Shown: in pieces, positions 1-11,757 of the stretch
How positions within the stretch are numbered: position 1 is the stretch's first letter
How the letters are laid out: each line of letters opens with the position of its first letter
Source of the DNA: Galbula dea
Lineage: Eukaryota > Chordata > Aves > Piciformes > Galbulidae
Reading direction: 5' to 3'
DNA length: 64,000 bases
Assembly: GCA_013399015.1 (NCBI GenBank)
Contig: VWZX01007457.1
Location: forward strand, 185,989 to 249,988
Program-made: the position numbers and the translations under genes
The notes under the pieces: generated by a model
What the model was told of the DNA's origin: nothing
Databases searched by the model: none
The model's input: the letters and a program-made list of their open reading frames with translations, nothing else

Positions 1-2328
1 CCATGATTCCAAGCTAAAAACTTGCTAAAGTGTTGGTCTAAACCGATGCCTTTAGTGTTTGGGACAGCTGATAACAGGGCAGGGACTGTACTGAGGAGAC
101 AGGACACCAGAGGTCTCTACAGGCAGGGGGTGGTGGTTGATAGAAACTTGCCCAATCTTGTCTGTGTTCTGCAGCAAAGACTCTGTCTTCACTCAGTGTT
201 TTCTGACAGTTTGGCTTAGCTGCCTTGTTTAAGCATGAAAGACAAGCCCAAGGTCTGAGTTCAAACCAGCTGCTCTCTTCAAACTCTCACTTTCACCTTC
301 TACCCATGAGACACTTCCCCTCCCACAGGGCAAACACCATTTCAAAGATGCTCTGATGCTCATAGGTCCAATTTGTCCTGGTAGACCTGTGCAGGATGCC
401 CAGGAGGATGCTCATGGCTGCTGCTCAGTGAGTGTGTTTGAACACGAGCTCAAGCAGCGAGTGGGGTGACCTTGAACAGATGCTGGAGGCTCCTGTAGCC
501 CTTTCCCCCTCTTCACTGAAGTCCAGTGGTGGAGAAGTGCATCTCTTTCTCCCCTGAATGGACAGGCTGCAGGGCAAGCTAGGGGGCTGGGAAACAGTTT
601 GCTTTCTGTGGTTGAACTAGCCAGGATTCCCCAAGCCTGATTCAAACCTCACTGGCATTAACTGGATTATTTCCTCTGACTTCAGCACTCCACAAGGCCA
701 AAACCTCACCTCTAGGTCCCTGCAGGAGCCTTCTGCAGGACATGGTGATCTGATAGGGCTTCAGGAACCACTCTCCACAGGGCAAACCTTCCACTCCAAT
801 CCCAGTTAGGGCTGGCTTTCTTTTGAGAACCTGGCTTCATCTTCAGCAGGAGAAACTCACCCATTGCTCCAGCTGCATGTGTGTGTGAATTACATCAGTG
901 TGCAACTGCTCTGGCAGCACCAGCACATCCCTGACACTAAAGGAACATGCCTGGTACCAAGCACTGACATAAACCAGCAGCTTTCCAACCTCTGGAAAGA
1001 AGAAAACATGCTACCTCTCAGCTAAGGAGAGAGGTGAACACCTCAGTCAGAGGGGAGCAATAAATCAACTGGAGGGAATTCATGGAAAGGTCCTCGTGGC
1101 TCTTCAGTCACCATGGAGGAACCTGGAAGTTTCCCTGCTGCAGAACAATGATTGAGCAGCAGGAGAGGAGGGAGGAGAAGGCAGTTGGGTGGTTGGAAGG
1201 AGGTTGGTGCATGCAGCTCCTTGAGAAGGTGTTCTGCAATTTATTCTGCTTTTGAGCACTTGTTACAATGCCAATTTGTACTCCATGGTCTACAAAACAC
1301 AGAGCTGAACCCAAAGCTGAGTCATTTGTCAGTTATTGGCATTCTCCATATTACCATCAGCTCCTCTGCTCAGCAAGATCCATCAGGATTCTTTGTCTTA
1401 AGCCAGCTATTTATTTGCTCTATTTTTAATGTTTACAGATGGCTCTTTCCCTTCTGCATAGGTTGGCTGTAAAGTAACTGTTCCTCCTCAGAATAGTCTG
1501 CAAGGAGGAAAATCAATGTTTAGTTGCTCAGTGAAGAATTAGGCAGGCAATAATTTTATTTTCTGGTGGGTTTTTTTTTTTTTCCTTCTTAGCAAGAGCA
1601 GTTTCATCCAAAGCACAAAAATCACAAAAGAAAGAAAATTACTGCCTCACCTCTGAAAAGGCAAATGAGAAGGAACAGAGGAACTGTATGGGAGGCAAAA
1701 AAAAATATTGCTGGATAGAAAAATGATGCAAAAGCTTTTAGAGATTTTCAGGGACAATTTCTTCCTAGGGATCTGTGATAAATAAGCAGTGCAGGCATCT
1801 CCTGTTGAGACACAAATTCCATTACCCTAATTCAATTGAAGGCATTTAGCTCCTGGAGTTAATCTCACCAGACTGTCTCCACCATGCCCATGGAAGGCCA
1901 GCTACTATTTTCCTTTAAATGTTCACTAGGCTTTTTAACATATCAAACACACAGGAGAAATGATATCTTCAAGAGTATGAGTGACAAATAATGTGGGTTT
2001 TTTGCAGCAAATAAACCTGATTCAGCTGCTGCAAACTGTCTCTGGTTAGAGCTGCTAGGAGGTGGCTGAGAAACATCCACAGCCATTGCCCATTTCCTTA
2101 GGAAGGGTAATGGAGGGAAGGCTGCCAAGTGCCAGTAGCAGGAGGAAATGTATTTTTAACTGTGCAATTGTCTTTTACAGGGATTTAAATTTCATTGCCA
2201 CCTGTTACTGAGCAGCTAATAGCTTTCCTCTGAGAGCCTCGGAATTTGTCTCTCCCTAAGTTGCTTTTGCAGTTACAGTTCTTAACACATCACTGGTGTC
2301 TAAAAAGACATCCCAGCTGCTCCATTAG
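1..2328. other. Unique non-coding DNA
   Basis: I see no repeat family and no protein I recognise here. A run of 13 T lies at 1571-1583 and a run of nine A near 1699. Open frames are all about 105 codons or shorter and have no domain-like composition. CpG is scarce, so there is no promoter island. Confidence 0.6.
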
Positions 2329-3066
2329 GGGCTTGGAGAGTTGGAGGAGAGGAACCTCGTGGAGTTGAACAAGGACAAGTGGAGAGTCCTGCACCTGGGG
2401 AGGAATCACCTCATGGAGCAGGATAGGTTAGGGGTTGAACTGCTGGGAAGCAGCTCTGGAGGAACTGGGAGTGCTGGTGGACAATGAGTTCACCATGAGG
2501 CAGCAATGTGCCCTCATGGCCAAGAAGGACAAGGGTCTCAGGTGCATTCAGAAGAGTATGATCAGTAGGTCCAGGGAGGTTCTCCTCCCTCTCTACTCTG
2601 CTCTAGTCAGGCCACAGCTAGAGTCCTGGGTCCAGTTCTGGGCTCCCCAGCTGAAGGGAGACAAGGAACTGCTGGAGAGAGTCCACTGGAGGCTAGGAAG
2701 ATGCTGAGGACACTGGAGCATCTGTGGCAGGAGAAAAGGCTGAGAGCCCTGGGGCTGCTTAGCCTGGAGAAGAGCAGCCCCAGAGGGGAGCTGCTCAATG
2801 CTGAGCAAGAGCTGAAGGCTGGGGGCTAAGAGGCTGGGGCCAGACTCTGCTCAGTGGTGCCCAGGGCCAGGCCAGGGGGCACTGGGCACCAGCTGGAACC
2901 CAGGAGGTTCCAGCTGAGCAGGAGGAGAAAGTTGTTTGTTGTGAGGGTGTTGGAGCCCTGGCCCAGGCTGCCCAGAGAGGTTGTGGAGTCTCCTTGTGGG
3001 GAGAGATTCCAAGCCCAGCTGGAGGTGACCCTGGGCAAGCTGCTGTGGAATTCTGTGGCTTCTGTG
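2329..3066 (+). mobile_element. CR1 retrotransposon, group B, 5'-truncated, internal deletion near 3' end
   Basis: This is the longest group B copy here. It begins in the distal ORF2 region ('GAGGAACCTCGTGGAGTTGA') and runs through the ORF2 C-terminus to the 3' end. At about 3048 the usual 'CTGTGGGTGACC' joins straight to the terminal 'ATTCTGTGG' motif. Roughly 80 bases present in sister copies such as 50614-50892 are therefore missing, although the 3' tail itself remains. Substitutions and the deletion mark it as a dead copy. Confidence 0.95.
2435..2707 (+). pseudogene. Remnant of CR1 ORF2 polyprotein, C-terminal part
   Basis: A 90-codon open stretch inside the CR1 copy reads 'SREVLLPLYSALVRPQLE' followed by 'VQFWAPQ' and 'DKELLERV'. 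These motifs typify the region after the reverse transcriptase catalytic core of avian CR1 ORF2. The catalytic motifs lie further upstream and are absent through 5' truncation. It is a fragment of an endonuclease/reverse transcriptase gene, not a host gene, and no function is expected. Confidence 0.85.
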
Positions 3067-4002
3067 TTTTTCTTGTTCACTTGCAAGGGGTGAAGGTGGA
3101 ATCCATGCCCTCATGCTCACTTCACCATCCAAGGTGAACAGTTCCATGCTGCTACAGGGACCTGTCTTGGCAGAACTTTCCCACCTCTCTAAATCACCAG
3201 GTGCTGGGAGTCCTGCTGCCTGAAAGGGTCCATCCACATGCTGAACAGCCATGAACATGTGCCTCTAAACAAGTGCAGGTGAGATGTCAATCTCTTTCAT
3301 GATCCAAGGAGAGCCCTCTGGCCACGCTCAGTCCCTGCTCTTTCTGCTGTATCTCCCCCTGCCTACAGCTACACAAAGCCTTGTTTCCAGGTGGCAGTGC
3401 TAAAGCCTATTGAACTTTCTGCTTTGCTCTTTCTGGCAGCAAGCTGAGTTCCAGGGTGGTTAACTGAGTCACTGCCTTCTGCAGTTTATTTATTCCAAAG
3501 GCTTTTGGTGAATGGTACCCAGAGAGGATGAAGCTTGTGCAGCCACCGTGGGTGGCTCGAGCTGGCCAACAGAGCCCAGCCACTCTGCCAAGCAGGGGAA
3601 CTGCTAATGCAGCTATAAAAGGTTCTTGTGTCATTCACTGGATGAATTATATCATTCACTGAATTATATCATTCACTGAATGCTGCAAGATGTGGTTAAG
3701 CAGCAGGTTTAGATGCCTCCTGCTTTTAATCTTCCCTTGCTTCCTTATATTTATGTTGCTGAGAACAAGGAAATGTGAACAAGATAAATTTATGGAGAAT
3801 ATGCATAGCTCTGTACATGCAGTGAATAAACACATTTTAAACTACCACTTTTCTGCTGAACTGTGAAAGCAGAGCTCTCTGCTTCGTGTCTCTCTGTTCT
3901 ACTTGGGTGAGTTCCTCATTCTGTTCCTAGAACCAGCAGCTTCAGTAGAGGAGAAGGGATGCAAATATTGCAGTTGTGTATTTTTCTAATCAATTTTCCA
4001 GC
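3067..4002. other. Unique non-coding DNA
   Basis: Nothing is recognised apart from the short tandem repeat at 3631-3680. The 3' part (3720-3850) is AT-rich. Confidence 0.55.
3631..3680. repeat. Short imperfect tandem repeat (17-21 bp unit)
   Basis: 'TCATTCACTG' occurs three times. The first two copies are followed by 'GAATTATA', with three extra bases in the first unit. The spacing of 20 and then 17 bases points to replication slippage. Confidence 0.8.
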
Positions 4003-4319
4003 ATAGAATCATGGAACCATTTAGGTTGGAAAAGACCTCTAAGATCTTCAAGTCCAACTGTTGACCCAACACCACCGTGCCACTAACCCATGGCCCTCAG
4101 CACCACATCTCCAGGGCTTTGGAACACCTCCAGGGATGGTGACTCCACCACTGCCCTGGGCAGCCTGGGCCAATGCCTAACCACTATTTGAGTGAAGAAA
4201 TTGTTCCTCATGTCCAATGTGAACCTCCCCTGGGGCAACTTGAGGCTGTACCCTTTTGTCCTATCACTTGTTCCTTGGGAGAAAAGCTCAACCTCCATCT
4301 CTCTCCAACCTCTTTTCCA
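4003..4319 (-). mobile_element. CR1 retrotransposon, group A, minus arm of an inverted pair
   Basis: On the minus strand this runs from the 'CTTCTCCCAAGGAACAAGTG' class of sequence to the 3' terminus. The tail appears at the left edge as 'ATAGAATCATGG'. The ORF2 C-terminus is open for about 100 codons and stops after 'RAMG', as in other group A copies. Its 5' end lies within a few bases of the 5' end of a plus-strand copy, so the two form a large inverted repeat. Confidence 0.95.
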
Positions 4320-4322
4320 AGT

Positions 4323-4592
4323 CTCTTCTCCCAAGGCAGGCACAAATGATAAGGCAAGAGGAAACAGCCTCAAGTTGTGGGAAAGGAAATTTAGGTTGGA
4401 CTTGAGGAACAATTTCTTCCCAAAAGGGTTGTCAAGGTCTGGCCCAGGCTGCCCAGGGCAGTGGTGGAGTCACCATCCCTGGAAGGGTTTCAAAGCCATG
4501 GAGATGTGGTGCTGAGGGACATGCTTTCAGTGCTGGCTAAGGTTTTGACTCAATCTTCAAAGTTTTTCCAGTCAAAATGATTCTATCATTCC
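4323..4592 (+). mobile_element. CR1 retrotransposon, group A, plus arm of an inverted pair
   Basis: The copy starts at 'CTCTTCTCCCAAGGCAGG' and ends with 'AATGATTCTATCATTCC'. It covers almost the same consensus interval as the minus copy at 4003-4319. The 3' UTR is more diverged ('GGTTTTGACTCAATCTTC' replaces the usual 'TTGGACTTGATGATC'). The two arms therefore need not be of the same age. Confidence 0.93.
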
Positions 4593-5859
4593 ATGTCATC
4601 TTCTTGACAAATCCCACCAGTGGAATGAAAATTCAGTTATAAGTAAGGGCAAAATATTCTTAACCTGTAGAAGACAGGTTGGAACTCTCTGCTACCATAA
4701 TGGCAGGAACCAAACCTCTGTTTTAAAATCTTTCCCTAGCTTCACACCTTTCTTCAACATCTTTTAAAGCATTAAAAATGTATTAAAACAGAGTTGTTAG
4801 CACCTTGTACTACTTGCTCCTGCTGTCAGTCTTCCTCTTTGTGAGCAGAGGATCAAAGACAATCGCCAGGAATCAGAGGGTTTGGGACCTGATCTGCAAG
4901 AGCCTTCTTGAACCAGGCTCTCCATGCTGGAGCAGGCAGAAGCTGACACAGGAACACATCATGTTTGCCATGACTGCTACCTTCATTAGGAAAGAACTTT
5001 TCACCCTCAGCTTAACTAGATTGGAGCAGAAATCATTGGCATTTTGGTTTAATCACCATTTTCCATCTAACTCGGCTCTTGGTTGATTTGCACAACAGTG
5101 ACCTGTTTTCTTCCTGATGCCCACCTGGGTTTCACAGACATCCTGCAGCAACTGGTGGTCACTTTTCATCTGGCAATTGTTTTGCTTTATTGACAGCCAG
5201 ATGAACGTGTCCTACCCACTTCAACCAGTCTGCTCACCAGGGAGCCCCTGGGGAGCTGTGCCTTCCCAAAGGTGTGCTCCCCATCCAGACTGACCTCTTT
5301 GCTTCTCTCCCTTGCACCTGTATCTTTCAGTGGAAAAGCAGACTCCTGATTATTGTGACTGCATCTTTGGATTCCCAGTGTAACCCTGGCTGTGTCACTG
5401 TGGTGTTAGCTTAGGCAGGTAGCTCTTCAGCATGAGGAGCAACACCTCACTAGCCACCATGGAAGGGGTTAACAGCGTAAATACAGCACTGAAAATCCTG
5501 AGGCTGAAGATGGATAAAGGTTTTCCACTTTCCTTTCACCTCCCACAAACTTGTTACCTGCTCAGGAGCAGGAAGTTTGCTGTGACTCATCTTGGGGGGG
5601 GTGTGTGCAATGCCTTCATCACCTGAGCAGGAGGCAGAGCCCAGGGCTGGATCTTCTTTGCACTAAAAGGGATATGAGGAAGACAAACCATGGTCAGCAG
5701 GACAGACTGCAGAAGGGCATTTCATCTAAAGAGTGAGAGAGAGAGAGAGCTCATCAGATTCAGACTGGAATTGAAAAACAAAACAAAAAAAGAAACAAAA
5801 CCAACAAAAGACAACAAGGGAAAGAAAAAAACAAACCAAAACAACTCACCAAACCCAAC
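4593..5859. other. Unique non-coding DNA with GA and A-rich simple repeats
   Basis: A GA dinucleotide run lies at about 5731-5749. An A-rich stretch of mixed AAAAC/AAACC words runs from about 5772 to 5858 and abuts the next CR1 piece. No gene is recognised. Confidence 0.6.
5772..5858. repeat. A-rich low-complexity tract
   Basis: The tract is almost only A and C with scattered G, in words such as AAACA, AACCA and AAAGA. It sits directly against the right-hand CR1 fragment. CR1 has no poly(A) tail, so this is not the element's own end. Confidence 0.8.
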
Positions 5860-6028
5860 CAGCAACTTCCTAGCCTCCAAGGGACTCTCTGCAGTTGTTC
5901 CTTGTCTCTCTCCAACTGAGGAGCCCAGAACTGGCCCCAGGACTCCAGCTGTGGCCTCCTTAGGATAGAGTAGGGGGGAGAAAAACCTCCTTGGACCTGC
6001 TGGTCATACTCTTCTGAATGCACCCCAC
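5860..6028 (-). mobile_element. CR1 retrotransposon, group B, internal fragment
   Basis: In reverse complement this matches the ORF2 segment of the copy at 2329-3066 (around 2545-2705), including the frame with 'LESWGQFWAPQ' and 'DKEQLQRV'. Both the 5' part and the whole 3' end are missing. It is thus an internal fragment, unlike a normal 5'-truncated insertion. Confidence 0.9.
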
Positions 6029-7919
6029 CTGTGATTGGCCCAAGGTGGGCCAATTAGACCAAGGAAATGATCCACAGCCTCAGCTTCCCTACACTGTCAG
6101 GCACAAAGGGGCACAAAGCCTGACTTTCTTTAAGGAGATTCACTTCCCCAAACAGCTCCTGGTACAATTGGCATCCTTATAAAACCTCATTAGCAAGACA
6201 GAAGAACAGAAGTCTGTGAGTAAAGGACTTCTCCTTTGATTGGCTGGAGGCAGCTTCCTAGAAATACACAACATTAGACGACCGGGCAAAGATCACTGCA
6301 TCTTATCAGTAGATGCTTTAGTTTCCTTGTGTTTCAGACTCATGCCAACGTGCTCAGGGGTGAGGTTACAGCACACCAGGGTCAGAGAGCTGTTGTTTCT
6401 CCAGTGATTAGTGCTCAGCAACAGTTTCTGAGTGCCCCTGGCTCTGTCAGAGAGATCTCATAATTAACAACCCAACATGAGAAAAAAAAACAACCCTTCC
6501 AGTCATTTGGGATGTGCACTTATCACAGCCTCACAGGCAACACAAATACATAGATATGTGTTAAAATAATCAAAATAGTGTTTCTGCCTTTATGTCAGGA
6601 CAAAAGAGGCAGCAAATGTTTGACTATTAATCTGCTTTTCCCTTCCCCTAAACAAAGGCTGAGATAAAGCTCATGGCTCAGCTTCATTCACTCTGCAGAA
6701 TCTTTTCCTTTCCCACAATAACAATAACCTATTTTACTCTCTCAGATAAATTGGGAAGACTTCTGGAGAAGCAGCAGGATGAGGCACAATCTCCAGCTGA
6801 CCTGCAGAAGGACTTCAGAGGGAAGGTCACCATGATGTTGGTGGCCAAGCCCCCAAGCCACACTGCTGGAGTCAGAAGATGTTTGCCTCCCAACCCTCTC
6901 TCCTGATGTCCTTGTTGTCAGGAGTCAAGAATTCTCTTCCCTTTCATATTTCAGTTTTCAATGCAGACTTCCCAAGCCAAGTCATTGATCTTCAGACCAT
7001 GGCTTAGGTTTCCTTGGTGCACAACATCCTGATGTCCTGCAGTAGCATCTCACCAGCCATTAGCCCTGCCCCTTCTCCAAAACAACACACTTGGTGTCTG
7101 GCACAATTCAGAAGAGAGAAGAAAAAAGCTCTGAGAGGACTACAGCATGTGGCAGAACAACAACAACTGCAAGTCCTGTGGCTGTGAATAAAAATGATGC
7201 CACAGATGACAGGAAAAGAGGCAGCTGCTTTATTTATCAGTGAGGATTTATTTCCCTGTGAGAAAATCCATGTCATAACCATTAGGGAGAATGGGGCTAG
7301 AATGGAAAGGATATTTGCATAGAGCCTGCATTTCCCTCAGTGCAGATTCTGCTGCTTACACTCACTGCAGAGAACTAGAAAGGAAGCTCTGCAAATGGGT
7401 GAGGTGTTGGTGAGAGTCACTGTGCAGCTCTGCTGCAGCTTGGTTTCAGATGCAAACATCACAGAACTCCACCGCACACAATGGTGACAGAGCTGAATGC
7501 TGTTGGAAAGGAAGACACAACAAAGATGAAATTCTAGTCTCAGTTTTAATATCAGAACTTATTCTGCTACATAAACCCCCTTGTCCCTTGGGATCTGCCT
7601 CCCAGGCACAGGAAGACATCGCTCAGGGCACAAACTGCTCCTCACGCTTCAGGGTTCCCTGTCACCCAGCTGCACCTACCAGTGGCAGGAGGACAAGGTG
7701 CCCAGCTCTGTTTGGTCTTCCCAAACCATATTTCTCTGGAAGAAGGCTGCTGGTATGTTCCTCAGAAGGGTTATGGTGGGTGGGACAGGGCTGGGTGGTG
7801 AAAGGTGCTGGAATCAAAGGCAAAGAGAGCAAAGGCGGAGCTCTGTGATGGCTGATCGAGAGCATGAGAGCTTCTCACCGGACAGAAGGGAAGGAAGGTG
7901 CTGGCCAAAGAAAGAAAAA
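6029..7919. other. Unique non-coding DNA
   Basis: No repeat or gene is recognised. A run of nine A occurs near 6482. Open frames reach at most about 130 codons and lack domain-like features. Confidence 0.55.
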
Positions 7920-8117
7920 TGTCCCCAAAAGAGTTGGCAAGGCCTGGCCCAGGCTGCCAGGGCAGTGGTGGAGTCACCATCCCTGCAGGGGTTCCAAAGC
8001 CATGGAGATGTGGTGCTGAGGGGCATGGTTCAGTGGTGACCTGGCATGGTTGGGCTTGATGACCCTGAAGGTCTCTTCCAAACTAAATAATTCTGAGGTG
8101 CTGTGATTCATGATTCT
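7920..8117 (+). mobile_element. CR1 retrotransposon, group A, 3' end only
   Basis: The copy begins at 'TCCCCAAAAGAGTTGGCAAG' and ends in 'GTGATTCATGATTCT'. The group A stop is lost because 'ATGGGTTAG' is changed to 'ATGGTTCAG', so the residual frame reads a few codons further. One base is missing in 'GGCTGCCAGGG' relative to sister copies. Confidence 0.93.
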
Positions 8118-8950
8118 AGGAGGAAATTTTCCAAATGCTCCTTAGATCTTAGATAATAACCACAATTATTGTGACAAAAACACCTCACTGCTCCCTGTGG
8201 ATACTGGAACAAAATAAACACCCCCCAGAATATTTTTATCTGTACCTGTGGCTTTCTGCCCTTTTCTGCACATGAATTCTCCTTGTATTTCTGAGCTGGA
8301 TAACCCAGTTTCCAAAAACCTTTGGAAAATGAGGACCCTTTCCTCTTTTGCTCCTCTCCTGCAGCTGGATTATGGCTTTAAAAGAAACCAGCCAACCAAC
8401 CAACCTTCCATAGGGGTTTGTGCACTTCCCTCTCAAACCCATCGTGAACTGTGTGGCATCTCCCCCCGTGGCCAAAGGCTGCCTCTGTAAGGATGCACAG
8501 GGGAAAGCATTTTCATTGCAGGGAATTGTAGGACTAAAATCTGTGACACTAACAAAAGGAAAATGGAAGTTATGAAAGAAAAGCACTTCAAAAAAGGAGA
8601 TGGTGCCAGAACTGAGCTTGCTTTGAGCTTGAACGTTCTGGCATGGCCTTGCACTCCCCCACCAGCCACTTGTCCTCGCTCCCCAGCACTCCACCAGCTC
8701 CTTTGTGCAGGGAACTCACTCACACAAATCAACCTTGCTACTAACCTGATGTCTGGCATTTTTAGACACCCAGTATGAGACACTGAGGTCCTCCCATTCT
8801 GCACCTGGAGTATCTGGCTGGTTCCTCTCGAGTGGAAGCAGCATCAGTTGGGTTCTAACCATCAAGGGCAAGCGCAATGTGTTGTCCCCACAGAGGTGTA
8901 ACAAATTCCATCAACAGAATTGATTACATTACAGAGGAGTTGGTTACATC
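8118..8950. other. Unique non-coding DNA
   Basis: No repeat or gene is recognised. A small CCAACCAACCAACC run lies near 8390-8405. Confidence 0.55.
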
Positions 8951-9122
8951 ACTGGCCAAGGCTGCCCAGGGAGGTGGTGGAGTCACCATCCATGGAAGTG
9001 TTCAACACACATGGAGCTGTGGTGCCTGGGGCCATGGTTCAGTGGTGAGCATGGCAGTGCTGGGTGGATGGTTGGGCTGAATGATCTCAGAGGTTTCTTC
9101 CAACCATGATGGTTCTGTGAAT
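8951..9122 (+). mobile_element. CR1 retrotransposon, group A-like, 3' end only
   Basis: The copy runs from 'GGCTGCCCAGGGAGGTGGTG' to 'GGTTCTGTGAATT'. It differs from core group A ('GAAGTGTTCAACACACATGG', 'GGTTGGGCTGAATGATCTCA'), so it is an older or sister subfamily. A minus-strand CR1 tail follows 155 bases downstream, making a tail-to-tail pair. Confidence 0.9.
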
Positions 9123-9277
9123 TACTCTCTAAAATGTTATTCTCCAAGAAAGGCTCTGGAGGCTATAGTGGGTGACAAAGTGAAGACAGAACCCCAAATG
9201 TCCACTGGAAAGCCCATGTGAGGGTAGAAGAAGCCAGGAGCATGGTCCACTGGGTGCAATGTGTTGCAGGAGAATGG

Positions 9278-9360
9278 ATCACAGGATCACAGAATCATTA
9301 GGGTTGGAAGAGACCTCTAAGACCATTATGTCCAACCATCAACCTGCCACCATCAATCAC
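9278..9360 (-). mobile_element. CR1 retrotransposon, 3' tail fragment
   Basis: 'ATCACAGAATCATTAGGGTT' followed by 'GGAAGAGACCTCTAAGACCA' is the CR1 3' terminus on the minus strand. Only about 80 bases are recognisable before similarity is lost. Confidence 0.85.
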
Positions 9361-10251
9361 AGCCAGAGAGCACCCAAAGGAAGCCCCAGGACCACTCAGG
9401 GCTGGGGGAAGCATTGCCCAGGAGGAAAGATGAAGAAGTTGGCTGCTTTATCTGGAGGAAAAAATAAAGGTAGGTGTGATAACAGGCTCCAAATATGCAA
9501 AGGGCTGATGGAATGGAAATGGAAATAAGCTCCTTTTCCTGCCCCCAGGGAAGGAGCAAAACATAATGGATTTCAATTGAAGCCATGAACGTGGAAGTCA
9601 GACATTACAGAAATCTTTCAAAGTTAAGCACTTAAAGAGATCAACTAGGAAAGTCATCAAAGCTCCATCATTAAGGGCTAGGCATTTATCCTGCCTGGAT
9701 AGCCTACAATTTATTCCACCCCTGGCAAGGGGAATTACTGCAGAGCTTGATATTCCCTTCCAGGACTGTGTTTTACAATTTCTGTGATTAAATAAAAAAA
9801 GTAATTAATAGAACCAGGTTGTCTGAAAAAAAACCCAGCTATGAGGCATGTCAGATTTGGCAAAATGAACAGATAACTGGCTTTAATTCTTCTGCATCTC
9901 CATTTTCTATTTACCAAAGGTAGATAATGCCCAATCCTCCCACAGCAGGCTTGGGAAGAAAAATGAATTCATTTTCTGGAGCATTCTAGCATGAGCAGAA
10001 ATGCTCTGCTACAGGAGATCCCATGAAGAAATCCATAACTCTGGCTACCCAGGAGGGTGCAAGTCATGTGCCTGAGGGGTTGGTGGGGCAGGCAGTGAGC
10101 AGCATGGGCAGCGTGTCCATCACCATGCAGGGAGAAGGTGAAACACCACAAATATAGACAGATGTTCAGGCAAGAATGGATTTCCCAAGCCTCAAGGACT
10201 GATTTTCCAGCCTTAGCAATATCTCTGTGTAATATTGGGTGTCTCATTCTC
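9361..10251. other. Unique non-coding DNA
   Basis: No repeat or gene is recognised. The stretch 9740-9840 is AT-rich. Confidence 0.5.
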
Positions 10252-10483
10252 TGAAGAACATTGAGGTGCTGCAGTGTGTCCAGAGAAGGGCAAGGAAGGT
10301 GGGGAAGGGTCTAGAGCACAAGCGTTGTGAGGAGCAGCTGAGGGAACTGGGGTTGGTTAGTCTGGAGAAGAGAAGGCTCAGGGGAGACCTTCTCACTCTC
10401 TGCAACTCCCTGAAAGGAGGTTGGAGCCAGGTGGGGTTGGGCTCTTCTCCCAGGGAACAAGAGATAGGTCAAGAAGAAACACA
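10252..10483 (+). mobile_element. CR1 retrotransposon, group A, fragment without 3' end
   Basis: The copy begins 'GAAGAACATTGAGGTGCTGC' and encodes the ORF2 stretch 'VQRRARKVGKGLEH...LRELGLVSLEKRRLRGDLLTL' in one open frame. Similarity stops around 'AGATAGGTCAAGAAGAAAC'. The conserved C-terminal block and 3' UTR do not follow, so a later deletion or rearrangement removed them. Confidence 0.93.
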
Positions 10484-11757
10484 CAAGGATCCCTGCTGTC
10501 CACGAGGATAACCAAGCACAGACTTCAAAACCACACAGCACTTCACAACATAAGGAAGGCAGAAGGTTTCTGGTCAGGTTGGACTTTATACAGTCAAATA
10601 GAAACCATTCCATGGCACAGCCTGACCAACAACATAGCACCTGTATAGAGAGGAGAGCTCTGCTGTGCTAGTAAAGATCTAGAACCAAGCTGAGAGCACC
10701 AGGGCAGACTCTGAGGGATGTTGCCTTAAGTGACTGCAGCAGAAAGACTTTCTTGCCTACACCTACACGCAAAGGCATTCTCCATATTCTTCTGTTGCAA
10801 TTACCTGCCAAAATGGTTTCCTATTAGTGCAGCTCAGCCCTTTTCCTTTACAACCCAAAGCCAATCCCTAGGTATTCTGTGTGCTGACATTCCTCTGTGG
10901 AGTTTGGGATGCTCCTGGTACAGCAGCTAGGAAATGACCAGGAACAGAAGTTCAAATGTTCACCTACAAGCACAGATTTGTTCAGTTCTTTTATTCTAGC
11001 ACTAGTCAAAGCTTTACATTTTAATCTTTTCCCTCCTAGGTAGTCAAGTTGCAGCCATTATTGCAGAACTGGCAACCATTTCAACCCATATGCTGCAGGA
11101 ATTAGGGGAATCTCCTCAGCTGTTATTGATGCCCACCCTGGGGTGCTCTCTGGGCACCTTTTCCCACTGTCATCAAACTTCTCACATTGACTCCATGGGA
11201 AGATTTCCCTTCCTCTGTGCAAAAGAGAAGAGGCTGGGAAGGAAAAGTGCCAATTCAGCTGTCCCTGGCTGCACTCTTAAAGACTCATTTCTCTTCCCCA
11301 AAAGTTTCCTTTGCCCACAAGCATGAGAGCTCCTGTCAAGGCAAGCACTGCAGAAGTCTCCTCCACCACAGCCCCGAGGGGCAGAGCCAAGCAGGCATCT
11401 GAGAGTCAATTTGCTCTAAATGAAATCATTCATTTCTTACCACAGATGGAGCTGCAATGGAGCTATTTATGTTGGGCCAACAGTAAAAATAGATGTTGTC
11501 AGATTGCCTGCTCAGCTCCCAGCAGAGCTCAGATCCATGCCTATGGCTGGTGGTGAGAGAGGTATGAGGCCACTGTGGCCCCACTGAGAAAGGCAGAGCA
11601 AAAGAGTCATTTTAGGGAGGTGAAAAGGAACTTAGGGAAAGCAAAGAGGCACTGCTGACCTGGGCAGCAACCCAGGTAGAGGGATGGGTGGTGGGGGCAG
11701 AGCTCATCCACCACAGGAGGCTGTGGGGAGAAGTGATGGAAGTGACTGAGCACATGC
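10484..11757. other. Unique non-coding DNA
   Basis: No gene or repeat family is recognised. I looked for the missing 3' part of the preceding CR1 copy and did not find it. Confidence 0.5.

Noticed and set aside
4003..4592. Twin-priming inversion of one CR1
   Set aside because: Twin priming inverts the 5' part relative to the 3' part of one copy. Here both arms contain the same 3' end.
5772..5858. Poly(A) tail of a processed pseudogene or SINE
   Set aside because: The tract is mixed A/C, no gene-like or SINE-like body precedes it, and the adjoining CR1 is on the opposite strand and internal.
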